Notes under the pieces: model-generated
The model's database searches: none
What the model saw: only the letters and a program-made list of their open reading frames with translations
What the model was told of the DNA's origin: nothing
Assembly (NCBI GenBank): GCA_024138015.1
Contig: JAMXBB010000004.1
Coordinates: 8,751,394-8,815,393 of the forward strand
Direction: 5' to 3'
From: Lumnitzera littorea
Lineage: Eukaryota; Streptophyta; Magnoliopsida; Myrtales; Combretaceae
DNA length: 64,000 bases
Part shown: positions 48,001-60,700 of the stretch, piece after piece
Layout of the letters: every line of letters starts with the position of its first letter
Position numbering within the stretch: the stretch's first letter is position 1
Position numbers and translations under genes: made by a program

Positions 48001-51000
48001 TGAGGCGTATACAATCCAAAAGCGATGCAACTTCCGCACCATTTATGAAATCTTCCAGAAACTATAAAAATAGGTCCAGTCAGTCAATATATTAGAAAGC
48101 ATCCACTAAACTGGAGACAAAAAACTATAATCTTGTAGGACTTGGGGATGAACCCAAAGAAACTCATCTCACAAGCAAGATATAAATTAATTACAAAATT
48201 TAATCTCAAGTCATTGATAGAACTAGAGTAAAGTTTGATGGAAAACCAAACTCTCAAGTGCACAGCCAAACTACTAAAGATAAAAAGTCAAGAAAAGCAA
48301 AGGCGGCATAAACTACCTTTGTGTGCGGCCAAAGTTGGTCAGGAGAAACATGCATCGTGCAGCCCTCTTTACCAGATTCCCACTCGACAACAAATCTAGC
48401 CAGAACGCCAGTGCCAAAACTAAACCACAAACTCATCAGACCTACTGCTTCGATCCTAAATACCCTTCTCATCTGCTCTGAGAATTTATCACTCACATCC
48501 GGAGTACCTTTAGCTCCAACGGGGTTCTTAACCTCAGGGTTTCCACCAAGTTCCTCTTGCTTCTCATCTGATGTTACTCCAAGCAATTTCCGCATTCCAA
48601 GGGAAAAAGTTCTGGCATTGGAAAGCCTTCTGATATCTGCCACTAGCTTCTTCATGCTATCATCTTCAACAGATTGATAGCTAAGAACTACACCACCTGG
48701 GTCATAACGAATGTGTGAATCTATATCTGATGTATTAGCAATGCGAATGCCAGAACCCCATGGTGTATTGTTGCTCCCCTTTTGAAGCTCCCACAAATCT
48801 CTGAAGTGCTGATCATTTATCTTAACATCCCAATACATGCTTCCAGGTCTACCAAGCCGCAGGCAGATGTGATGCCAGGAATCATCTCGGGTGAATGGAA
48901 GCCGGAACCATATGTTTGAGGATGCACTTCGTAAACCCACCTCTTCAACGTATGGTATGTCCAGTGCTTCCATTTGGCTGGTTAACCTGGCATGCTTGAT
49001 GCTAAGTGAACAGTGCCTAACCACATGAAGCAAAGCTGAGACATAAACACTAGATGGTGCATTCCCTTTGTTTGCTTCAGCAATAAGATTCCCATAACTG
49101 TACAGAGAAATCCTAGGAACGGTTTCTACAGCGCTAAGAGACTCCACTAAAGGATGTTGAGTGGGAGCTGACTCTGAAACTCTTCTCTTTTTACGTGGTT
49201 CAGAAAAAGCTTCCAGGCCTTGAAGAGATGGAATCAAATTCAACATGTCAGATACTGTCCTTTTCCGTGAGCTCCTATCATGTTTTGAAACAGCTTCTTG
49301 ACTCATGCTATGAAAATTAGCTGAATCAGTTCCAGGTGCTGAAAATAGTGAATTTCCTTAGTCAGACGTGGCCAATGAAAAAGTAATCCTGCAACACAGA
49401 TTGACATGCATTTTCTTAGCATAGAAATTATTGGAAATATCTTACATAAGGGAGTTGCAACCAGTGAACTTGATCCAGAGACTTTGGCTGATCCAGCTAA
49501 TGCCCCACTACTTGTAGTTATGGGTCCATTAAGTTTGCCACTTGGTGCTGCACCTCGATTGCCTCCCTGTCCAGGTGGAGACAACAAACGAGATGACCTC
49601 AACTGATCATCATCCATTGATGTGTACATAACTACCTCTGCATGTGGGGATCTAAGAGAAGACAAGTCCTGCTCAGACTTGGAGGCCGAAAGGCTCTTCA
49701 CCACACTGCTCCTTCCAGTGGCAGAAGACAATGAGGTTGCAGTAGTAGATTGAACTAAGCCTCTGACATTGCTTGATGGATACATTGAACCATTATAATG
49801 TGGTGACACTCCTGGAACTCTAGAATTACTATTGACCATCTGTGTGCTTCCTTCCCACTTAGGAGAGGGTGACGCTGCTTTTACACCATGAGCATTCACA
49901 GGAACAGAACCATACTGGGAACTAGAAATATTGAATGATGAAGAGATGTTTGGCACAGAGTAAGGTGGAAGGGATGACCCTTTCTCAAGATCAAACACTT
50001 CATCAACCACAGAAGAGAAACTTGATGGGGCAGATCCAGTCATTTGCATAGAAGCTTCAAGACTTAAATCTGAGAGAAGACCATTTTCCATTGTGTCATT
50101 AGGACCTTCAGCATTAGGCATAAACTTCTGTAGTTTACTCCAGCCTATGAGGCTAAAATTCCGCTCATCTTCAAGCATCTGCATTTGATCAAGATCAATT
50201 TTTTTTAAGCATGTTACTTGGTTGGCCTCACCACTGGAGTGCACTTTTCCAGACGGATCTGGCTGTGTTTCAATCAACTTAAACAAGGGTTTGAAATCCT
50301 TGTCAAGTTGCATCAACAAAAAATATGAGCCTGCACAGTCTGGAAACCCCAATAGCAACATTGTCGAGTCGCTAATGATGCTCTTTGGAATCTTTACAGC
50401 TGCAGAATTATTTTCATACACCTGCAAGGTGCAAGGACCATATCACTGCAACTTTTATCTTGAAGATCTACAGGTTTTAATCATTAGCATTGGACTTCTT
50501 TAAAGAACAAGTACCTCAAGGCCAAAAAACCGACCAACTGAGGCAAACAAGTGCAATATGCTTTTACTCCTCAAGCTCATAAAAGCTTCAGCTGCGGACA
50601 TGCTTCCCTGATTCAAAGCTTCTTCACATTCTAATAATGCAGAAGGAGGAAGAACATTTTGGGAAAATTGAAGAAGAAATCGTCCATTCCTGCATGAAGA
50701 TTGATAGTAAAATTGATCAGAACAATGATAAACACCATGAAATGGAGCACCATTGAAATCCAAGCATTCAATTTTGGGAGTGCATCTTAGGAATGAACCA
50801 TTTTCAGTGGAGCCATTAAAGCAAACAGCAAATAAACTTATCAGGCCAGCAATTCCGAAGGGAAAAGGGATTAAACTTATCGGGCCACCAATTCCAAAGG
50901 AAAAAAAGGGATGGGAAAATGGTAGATGAAATTAATAATTTCTCCCATAAGCCACATACTCTCAGTTAAATCCATGAAGTACAGAAACTCCACATACTGT

Positions 51001-54000
51001 TCTAGCATCACTCTTAACTTCCCTAGACATCAGCATTGAACTTCACAACATAAGCACCACCAAAATCATTTGACAATAGTACACTATGAAGCAGTGCTCC
51101 TGGGTTTTACCAATCATGTATAGCATTAACCATGAAAAGATCTTTGCCATGATGCAGATGATTAAAAATTTTTATTCTATTTTTACTTCTTGGAAAAACA
51201 ATCTAAAAATATCTATTGTAGCCTAAAAAAGAAACAAAAGGAATGATGGGAAAGCAATATTTATGTACTGTTAAACTGACCTTATGTTAATTCCAAGAGA
51301 GAAAAATGAGGAACCATAGGCACGTACAAGCAATGATAGCTGTCTCTCGTCTTCCATGCCACCCACCTTTACATTCTTCTGCAGTCATGAGAGCAAAAAC
51401 AATGCCATGAATAATTTATTGGCAACTCCAGAAATTAGATATGTTAGCCTGATTCCTAGAAAAACCCTGCCCCTGAAGAAAGTATAACACATGAAAACAA
51501 TGAATGATGACCCTGGCTTCTCAAGCAGAATCTACAGTTTCTGGCGTATGCTCTCCAACTAATCAGTAAATCACTATGCCAGCCACCATCTACAGATAGC
51601 TGATATGACAACAAAATTCATTCTTGAAGTGCTTTAATATCGTTAAGCACATCATGTCTCGTCAGCATTATAGATAAATATCTCAGCAGACATTCTTTGA
51701 ATTTGCTTCAATGACCATGAAAATGGCAGTCAAGCTCCCATTTGGCAGTTCATAAGCAATCTTACATAGAGAATATCATGGTAAATCTTTTCTGCCTGGG
51801 AGAAGCCAACAAACATATTATTTGAGACAATCAGGAATTTTTTACAGCAAATCTTTCTTCAGGTTCGCGGCTATCAACTGGTTTTATCAAAAAACCAAAT
51901 CTAGATGATTGCAATTTCCGAAATGGTGCTCAGTCAATCAGATGGAACTTTTCTGATATTGGTCAAGTTGCAGTATTTATCAATAGTAACTATATGATTT
52001 TATATCCTCCCTTCATTTTGCCTTTGGCTCAAATCATTGGTAAACCCAAATTTGTCAAAAAAATTAAACCCTTTTATTTTTACTTGCAAGCGTCCAATCT
52101 TCTTTCACCCATTACTGGCAAGTAAAAATTAGATCCTCTTTAATTTAAATACAACAAATATCTTTGGGTCATTTCCTTGAGTTGCATTTCCGCAGGCCCT
52201 AGTTAGATATCCAAAAAATTCATATGGAAGTTTTACCTTTCTTTCCAGCATGTATCATTAGCCTACTCACAAAATCGAAATGCTTGAATTCAAAATTTAA
52301 ACTTCAGAAATGGATCCAGTACAGAACAAATAGATGGGGCCCCATTTGTTTCACAAAAAATATTTTCAGGAAAACATTTTCCCTACTTTCTCCTACTCCT
52401 TTGGCTCAAAAAAATTCTAAGTAGAAAAGATTTTCCCACTAAAGGGAAATTCATGGCATATTTCAGGAAAATGGCTTATGCTTTCTAAACGGAAAGTCAC
52501 TCTCCAGAAATCTTTAAACTGTTGGAAAGTAATTCTATTTAATCTTTGTTGAAATCGATCAATAATTTATATTTTAAACATGAAAAGACTTAAGAGAAGA
52601 AAGGGGAAAAAAATTAACTTTACGAACTCTTGTTACAAAAATTATATATAAGTTAAAAGAATTGCAATCAAGAATATTTTTATTTTTACGAAAAGGATTT
52701 GGCATAGCATGCTTACGGTAATATGTTGATGATACTTTATTTAGGTACAAATACACTTTAAATAAAATTTTCATGTCAAACACCGGAAAAATTTTTTCAA
52801 CACATTTTTATAAACACGGCCAAAACCTTAAAATATGTTTTTTTTTTTAAAGAAAAAAGGTACTTTCAATAGGAAACATGTTTCATTAATAAGTTGTTTG
52901 CCTTGAAATAAACAGGGTCTTTAATAATTAAAAGCTTTCACAAATATGGAAAGTTGTTAGATATTTGACACAGTAATAGTAGTACCATAGCTAGCATTAA
53001 TAATAGTATAACTTATCAAGGAGTCCAATAAGATATTGTCATGTGACACATAAATATTAGAATAGAGGCAATAAATAGGGGTGAACAATAGTGAGAGAGT
53101 ATTCAGCCAATTTCACATTCATCCCTTTGACAGTGGGTTTGCTTTATATGGAGGTTAATGGGGCTCGTGCTGTCATTATTTCTGATTTTCCAGCATACCA
53201 ATTGCTTGGCCAAGGTGAAAGACATATAATTAAAAGCCCATCACTACGTTACAACTAGGGAAAGAGGGATTCGAAACCGGTCCATCCCACTAAAAAGATC
53301 AGTGCTAATGGCACTTGAAAGTTTCAATTGCTCGCCTTAAGGATAAGGCAGTTTTAAAGGGGTGGCATTGTTAGGTATTTAATATAGTAATAGTAGTATT
53401 GGTATAGATGGTATTAGTAATAGCATAGCTTGTCAAGGAGTCCAATGAAATGTTATCATTCGGCATATAAATAGACAATAGTAATATAAACAAGGGTGAG
53501 CAGTAGTGAGAGAGTATTTGGTCAATTTCATGTTTTTTTCAAAGAGTGTAAGGAGCTATGAGCTTTGCAGGAGGAGTATTTCACTCCAGAATGTGTATCT
53601 CTAGCCCTAACTCCACCAAATTAGGGTTTGTAATTACTTCATAATAAATTCAACATTTGAGTCCTCGATTCTTTATCAGAAATGGTAATCATGAAGAAAC
53701 TTTTCACAGGAATAATTGTAAGCAATATTTAACTAATAGGAAACTTATTTTCTTTTGTTTTTCCTTTTGGATACTACTTATTGGCATTTTGAATAAGTGA
53801 TAATAGTAAAACATAGTCATCCTATATATACAAAATTGGAATCGAGGACCATAGAAACTGACCTGCCTAAGGTCTCCATCAAGCTCAACTGAAGACTTAA
53901 GTTTAAAATCACCAGCAGATCGACAGAGATGGCTATTCTTACTCAGCTCCTTTTGAATTTCAAGCAGCCGAGTATATCTGTTACAAAATATAGCGCTTAG

Positions 54001-57000
54001 CAGCAGCTTCTCAACATCAATGCAACTGTGGTCAAGGGAAAGTTCTGCTTCCTTGCCAGTACAAGGATCTATAACAAATGTGCTATGGAGACATTTTATC
54101 TGAAGATCTGCACCAGATTCTATTCTAATGAAAGGGAATGCTACAGAATCTGATACTTTGACAAGATCCAGCCAATATATAATCTTCAGTCCAGGAGTTC
54201 GTAAACTAGCTGAATCAGCTTCAACATCTTGATTCATTTGTGAACTTGAACTCCCAGCATGGCTAGTACTGCCATCAGATATGAGTTCAAACCTTATTGC
54301 ATCTTTCCATATTCCTTGGCGGAGCACTTGTACTTGTCTTATGACGGTGTCCATAGTAAGGGCAATACAAAGTTCGTGTAGAATAGTATACAGAGTAATA
54401 AATGGATTTTCTGCAGAAGCCATTCGTCTCTCCAAGTCATCTCCAAGAATGTGTCTTCGAGATTCTTCCAATTTCGCTGGACCGCTTTTCTCGCCAACAA
54501 GCAGCTCCAGGTGCAATATCCTCCATAATGATAGGTGTCCACGATAACCGAGAGTAACTAAAACCTGGAATTCCCCATCTACACGAAGCAACACTGTACC
54601 ATCAGAAACTTTTACCTCAGAGATTTCTTTGGGGATTGAAACTTCAAGCAATTTAGCCCGAACAAGAGTGTCCAGCTTCTTCAAAACTGGTTTCTGCTCC
54701 TCCTCCGTCAATGCACCTTGAGCACCAATTTCTTCAACACATTTGGGTAATCGTTGGTAATTGCCAGTTAGGAGGACTTGAATTGCAGATGGAACATCAT
54801 ATGCAGGAGCACGCGCTTGCTGGAGTCCTTCATGCATGAAAAACAAAGAATCTGCAGCTTGAGTGATGCATGTATCATGGCTTGATAGGGTTGATGCAAG
54901 CTGCTGACAATACCGTATAAGCGGTACCTGGAGAATAGAAATTGAGAGATAAAAAATTGGCCCAAAAAAATCTACATTTTATGAAATGAATTCCATGACA
55001 GTTCCAGGTGAAAAGTGGTTATAAATTCCAATTATTTGGGAGCAATTGCAGGAAAAGCTTGACAATTCTCTATTGACTCACTTATCATTTGGATCAAACA
55101 ATCCAGTCATGAGATAGTTAACCACTGCTCCCTAAACTAGTTTAGTTTTCTATTGTAAGTAGCTCTCACAATAAGGTAGTAGGTGGTATTAGGATTATGG
55201 GAATCAGGCAAATTATCTTTCTGCATACTCTTCATTGATCAATGCAGCAATAAGAATTTTGCTTCACATTTACATTGTTAGGACTCACAAACAAACACTA
55301 TTGGTGCTAAGGAATATATAAACTAGTATATGGGATATATCGATACCTTCTATCTGAGATTTTGAGATTCCATTCATTATTCTGTCGATATTCTCAAAGT
55401 AAAAGGGAGCAGATAGCAGACACTCAAATATGCATAAACATTAGATTGTGCTAAAACCATGTACCACAAAAATGCTTTATGGGTGTACAAGTAAGCTAAA
55501 GGATTCTCTTTTTCTATGTAAAGCACTTGAGAGTCTTCCCTATACACAGAGGCTTGAACTGCAAGCATCGAATCTTAAAAGATAGAAAACACCAGGCATG
55601 TAGACACAAATAGATGCAACTCTTGGACTAACATATTACAAAAATTCAGTACCATTTACATATAAAAGAACATAATGTATCCATATATGAAGCAAATTAT
55701 GGGCCAATTGACAGAAACTGCATTTGTCTGACTCAAACTAACAGTTTGTTGAATAGAATGGGACAAGGTAAATCACACTGCTTTCCATTGACAAAACGTA
55801 ATCTCCATTAAACAGCGCTCAATTTCAACTAGCAGATAACATAACTAAACCAGCATCAGGTATTCTTTCTCAGAGCTGGAAAGCACCCAAATTAGCCTAA
55901 ACCTCCACAGAGACCAAATTCCACTCAACATCCACAACATTTGTCACCTCCAAATTTCTTGACACACGTCTACTTATAGACACAGCTCCAATCCAAATAA
56001 ACTCACCCCAACTCCTAGCCTAAATTAAAAGTCTTGACTTACAGAACAAGGAATACATGCATGCAATGGTGTTTGTCTCCTTAGTATGTCTCCAACTCTA
56101 CTAGAGTAGTATTTCTTCCATATATACTGCCACATCAAAGGCACATGACCAACAATGATTAAATTCACTTATCTTCTTTCTTAAACCTATAGCCAGAAGC
56201 CCAGAACCCCACTTAAGCTTCCCAAATATAACTACAAAGTTCAAAAAGCTTCCAAATCACCATATTTCATTATACAGATCAAAACAACTCCTCTTTTCCT
56301 TTGAGAGGGGCACTATCACAGTTGGAAATAACTACAATTTATAGTAATAATTCCAAAACTATATTGAGAACACTAAATTCTGCATCAACTCTAACTTCAA
56401 CCACAAAATCCAACCAGCTAAATTGTGCAAATGATACATTTTTTTTTTCAAATTTAGAACCCAGACTTTCAACAAAATACACTGTTTCTCAAACTATTCA
56501 GTTGAAAGTCTGCTTGAACCTCAATAAAATGTCAATTTTCCTTTTGTTAACCAAAAATCTGAATCCATTTTGAGCTCACTTGAACCTCCATAAAATGCCA
56601 ATTTTCCTTTTTGTTAACCAAAAATTTAGAACCCAGACTTTCCATAATATGCTTGAACCTCCATAAAACTAAATAAGATAATTCTGCTAACAACAGCCCC
56701 CCCATAATGATTAAGAACCTAAATAACACAAATTCACTAGCCTCTTTAATAACTAATACCCACCTCAGATGCATGCTCTTGGAAGCTTTGATAAAACAAC
56801 CCAATAAAACTTACCCTATATTATCCGTAAGGAGTGCACTCATTATGAAACTGTAAATCGAACTTTAAGCTGACCAAGAGGATGGCATCAATCAATCAAC
56901 CAGAATGAAAACAACTAAGAATATCTAATTTCCTAGTTTTAACTAAATTTTTCCTCGAAAGCCGCCAAACCTCAGAAAGCTCTCATCCATGTAATATTCA

Positions 57001-57539
57001 ACTTAACCAATTTAACCTAAACTTACGATCAAGCACATACTTTCTTTCAACAAACTAGAAATTTAACAAAAAAGCAAGAACAATACTTAACCAAAGTTCA
57101 CTAAAACTATCTCAAGCTCACGATTTTCGTCAAATTAAACAATGATTTAACAAAAAGAAATGGTATGTAATAAATTCAGTCAAACCGTTTCAAGCTACTT
57201 TCTTCAAATTGAAGACAAGGTTAATTAAAATAAATATATCAAAGCAAAAAGCAAGAAAACTATTTACAATTCACAATTTCAAGATGAAAATGCAAAATCG
57301 TAATAATCCAAAGCCCTAATCCTAACCTGCTGACACCACTTAGCGAGAACATTGAGTCTAAGCATCCGTTGTTGAGTCTTGACTATATATTTCAATAAAT
57401 CGATCTTCTTCTCCGAATCGGAAAGTTCAGTGGATTTGCATTTCTCGACGAGTTCCTTGAGTGAGAGGAACGAGTCCTCCGCAGCCCGACCCACCAGAGT
57501 CGAGAATTCAACTGTTTGTTGCCCTAATTCGGACCCCAT
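45053..57539 (-). CDS. MED14: Mediator of RNA polymerase II transcription subunit 14
   Basis: MED14 (STRUWWELPETER in Arabidopsis) is the nuclear scaffold subunit linking Mediator head, middle and tail; in plants it affects cell proliferation and hormone and defence transcription. Coding exons in transcript order are 57539-57327, 54927-53863, 51378-51281, 50689-50515, 50421-49446, 49338-48317, 48061-46974 and 45851-45053. All borders are GT-AG, the frame is kept, and the total is 1811 aa (about 1700 in Arabidopsis). The N-terminus MGSELGQQTVEFSTLVGRAA and the stretch LLTGNYQRLPKCVEEIGAQG belong to the conserved Med14 N-terminal domain (about residues 7-200). Exon 5 encodes a Ser/Pro-rich linker (about 570-820), exon 7 a Gly/Ala/Asn-rich part (about 1200-1440), and exon 8 eight consecutive Gln (mixed CAG/CAA) before the conserved C-terminus. 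Introns 1 and 2 are about 2.4-2.5 kb; intron 2 carries transposon debris. No break is seen. Confidence 0.95.
46735..46773 (-). other. MED14: Possible cryptic (poison) mini-exon in MED14 intron 7
   Basis: On the minus strand a pyrimidine-rich tract and GGGGATGCAG end at 46774, followed by 39 nt and a donor-like ATAT/GTAAGC. Exon 7 ends in phase 2 (two G's pending), so inclusion would read GGA TGA and stop at once. Plant MED14 proteins as I know them continue directly from RFFVG to GYVFAVSVH, which the exon 7 to exon 8 join gives. This is therefore not part of the main product. Confidence 0.3.
50833..50912. repeat. 40-bp tandem repeat in MED14 intron 3
   Basis: AAACTTATCAGGCCAGCAAT and AAACTTATCGGGCCACCAAT start two adjacent units of about 40 bp, just upstream of exon 4 in transcript order. 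Confidence 0.8.
52336..52823. mobile_element. MITE-like insertion in MED14 intron 2
   Basis: The left end reads GGGGCCCCATTTGTTTCAC and the right end, inverted, GGCCGTGTTTATAAA, giving imperfect terminal repeats around GGCC..TTT.T. Subterminal CAGGAAAACATTTTCC and GGAAAATGG blocks resemble a widespread class of plant hAT MITEs with GGAAAA-rich ends. No clear target duplication remains. Confidence 0.45.
52955..53655 (+). mobile_element. Degenerate small LTR (TRIM-like) element in MED14 intron 2
   Basis: Two direct repeats lie 414 bp apart. The first starts TGTTAGATATTT (52955) and is recognisable to about 53120; the second starts TGTTAGGTATTT (53369) and ends TTCAACA (53655), so its ends are TGTT...AACA. 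The purine-rich TTTTAAAGGGGTGGCAT sits just before the second repeat, as expected of a polypurine tract. The first repeat has lost about 120 bp of its 3' part, probably with the primer binding site. The internal part has no coding sequence. The flanking 5-mers do not match. It is opposite in direction to MED14. Confidence 0.55.
56513..56637. repeat. Tandem repeat in MED14 intron 1, unit about 67 bp
   Basis: CTTGAACCTCAATAAAATGT and CTTGAACCTCCATAAAATGC start two units sharing CAATTTTCCTTTT and GTTAACCAAAAAT. A third partial unit (CTTGAACCTCCATAAAAC) starts near 56652. Confidence 0.85.
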
Positions 57540-57745
57540 TGTGGAAACACTGTCTCCGTTGCGCTGAAAGATTTTGGAATTGAAGTGAGATTGTCAGTAG
57601 TGAATTAGGGTTTTCATTTTTGGGATTACTAGAATCGACTTTGGGGACTTTGAAGAATTAATGAATGTGTACGAGAGAGAGAGAGAGAGAATTAAAGATT
57701 TCGTGTTTGGCTTGAAGTTTGTGTGCGCGAGAGGACAATTAATTG
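57540..57745 (-). promoter_or_regulatory. MED14: MED14 5' leader and core promoter region
   Basis: Upstream of the ATG on the minus strand the sequence is moderately pyrimidine-rich and includes a (CT)n tract (plus-strand (GA)n at 57673-57690), a common feature of plant transcription start regions. No convincing TATA box was seen, which fits a housekeeping-type promoter. The start site is not resolved. Confidence 0.5.
57673..57690. repeat. (GA)n microsatellite near the MED14 transcription start
   Basis: Nine GA units. On the MED14 strand this is a CT repeat about 135-150 bases upstream of the ATG. Confidence 0.95.
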
Positions 57746-57749
57746 GAGA

Positions 57750-60700
57750 TTGAATTAAGAAAATTTATTAATATTTAAAGAGAAAAAGCAAATTAAGTTA
57801 ATTAACCTAATAAAACAAAATTTAATTTTTCAATCGTATTTCCTTTTGTTTGGTTTTAATTTCTCTTTTTTTTTTCCAACTATGGGGAGGGGATATGAAA
57901 TTGTGTATTTGTTCAAATTAGATAAAATTAATAATATAGAATTGGAAATGGATAAGAATATCACAAGTGTGAAGGACTACATATTAAAAATTTTTTGTTA
58001 TAACAATACATATCAAAAAAAGATTATCCGCCTTCTCTTAAAACTTTATAATTCTATTCAAAATACACGTTTGAATAAATAAATTTTAAATATATAACAT
58101 ATTTAAAGTAAGGTATTTGGTCCATATTTTCTACAACTATCCTAATTAGATTATACTTATAAGAAAAGGGATAGGAATAAAAACTACTCTCTCCAAAATC
58201 AAGCTTGATAGGCAAAATAATAATAATAATAATAATGAAGCCACATTATTTTAATTGAGAAATACTAACAAAAGCTTTATGGAATTAATCAAATGAGATT
58301 TAAATCCTTCTAAACCATCACTTAAGTCGTAAATATTTTGAAAAATGCCAAACTATAATTTTAATTTTCTATCTTAAACATAGACTCAACAAATTTTACC
58401 ACATTTCTCTTTTTATTTATTTATTTTTTGCCTTTCAAGCGTCAACTTGCTCCTCTTCTTCAAGATTCTTGCACCCAAAGTGCTAATACAATACTACAAC
58501 TCGTTATAGGAGCAGTGTTCAAATTGGTCTCTGAATTTTGCATGAATATTGAATCTCCTACCTAGACTTTGAAATCGAAAAATGTAGTATTCAAATGGAA
58601 GTCTCGCTATCAATGACACTACTTGCATCATATCTCCTAATGGCATCGGATGAGCAGGCACTTTCAACCAATAGGTAGTTAACACGTGACGTGTAGCATT
58701 AGATGAAACAAGACAAAGCCAAACCTAAATTCTTTCACTAATCCATCATAAATGACCAATAAAAAGAATCAACAAAATAAAATCAATGAATGAAAAAGAA
58801 GAGAGAGTGCAAGTTCTTTCTTTGTAGAAAGAAAAATATCTTTAGTCTATACTCGATTTTTAACTTCTTTAAATTGAGTAACTCTACGAGTCAACTGGAT
58901 ATTAACTTATTTTTTGAAACAATTATTTATGAAAACTCATAACTTAGCTAAGTGACAATAGCATATCTAAAAGTATTCTAATGATTTTTTTTATACCATC
59001 TTATAGGAAGTTTGAATCATAATTTTAATAGTCTACTCACTTTACCATATGGAATAAGAAGAAAATTGAATTACAATTCAATGGGAATAAAATATTACTT
59101 TGTTTCTTTAGACAAAAATACACATATTGAATGTATAAAAGATAAAAATTAAAGCTACAAAAATGTCCATATATTTTCAAATTAGCACCCATCATGGTTA
59201 CGATCCTAATCTCAAACCTAAGCGATCATCTACCACCAAACTAATTACCCTACAACCATTCCTACCTACCCAAACTCACTTTACTCATCCCAACGATTAC
59301 AATCATCTAAGCCCATGAAAAAGAGAAGAAGATAAAAGATGAAAACATGGTTCATTCAGATGAAACATATAAGCAACACAAGTAATTGATGACGAAAAGA
59401 ATAATTGAACAAGTAGCTTCTAAACTCAAAAGGAGTCGACACAAAAAAGGAAGGGAGTAATAGATGACCAGCAATTTGACACTAGAAGGAACTTGGTCAA
59501 ACAAAAAAAAAAAAGAAAAAAATCAAAGAGTGAATGGTAATTTCATTCGAAGTGATTGATATACTAAAGAAAATGAAAATATATTTTTACTACAGGACTA
59601 ACATGGCAAAAAAGGTGTAATCGATAATTATTTTCATTTCCAAGACATTAATGGGTAATGATTAGACAAATCAGAAGTCCATGTGGTTCAGCTTTGAAAC
59701 TTCGGTATTTTTTCTTGTGTCAGTAATCATTCTCCTAAAGAAAAAATTTACTTTTCAAAGGATGAAAACTACCATTAAGACCATGAGCTTAGCGTTTAAG
59801 TTACTGGACTTAAATACATTATCAGCAAGAAGCATTGCCACTTTTCGAAGTATGACTCCCCCCATCTCACCCTTCCTTACCTTACCCTACCCTAAAGAAA
59901 TTTTGGTTCTTTTTTTTCTATTGAAAAAAAAAATTTAAATCCTTTTTCTCCATCTTGAAAAATGGGGACAAGTCAATTTATTAGCTTAAAGAAATTGGAA
60001 GTACAAATGGTATTATGTTTTCGCTTTAGGCCATATAACCTACTATGATAACATATAAGTTCATTCTCACATCCATTATCAAAAACCCTATTATCAGTTT
60101 TAACATAGAAGCACGAATTTATCCTCATAAGCCTTATTCTCACTTTTAATCAATCAAGATGATACATTAGAAAGTAGTAAAGCATATTATCGATCAATGA
60201 CAACCAATTTAGCTAGGATAAAGAACCAAAACCAAAAAAAAAAAAAAAAAAAGATGAAAACAGTAAAACTAATATAATAACTAAGAAATATACAAAATCC
60301 TAGAAAGTTCAAGTTTTGATGCGATCTTTATCATGTAACCAATAAATGTCTAGTTTATTATCAAGGTTGTTCCTTTTCCATTGCGGATATCCTTAAAATC
60401 AAAAGATGATCAAAACTCAAAAATGCAAATTGTGGAGACACTGGAAAATTGGGTAACGGCAGGTATGTGTGTGTGTGTGTTTTTTTTTTTTTCCCTCGAC
60501 TAAGAGAATGGCGAGGATGATGGTTCATAATGAGAAGCATTGTTGTTATTACATGTTTGATAGGTAAAAATGAACCAGCAATACAATTGCGTTTTAAATT
60601 CCATTCCATTTCTCATATTTAGAAGCACTTTTAAAAGTTGGAGTCATGATTTTTTTGAAATCGATATCGATATCTCGACTTTAAGGGAAATTGAATGCCA

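Noticed and set aside
47682..48014. Long open frames overlapping MED14 exon 7 in other frames and on the other strand
   Set aside because: They are shadows of the low-complexity Ala/Gly/Asn-rich MED14 coding sequence.
53255..53285. tRNA-like T-arm (minus-strand GGTTTCGAATCCC)
   Set aside because: No matching acceptor stem, D-arm or anticodon arm surrounds it, so it is not a tRNA gene; at most it is a SINE-like remnant inside the TRIM-like element.
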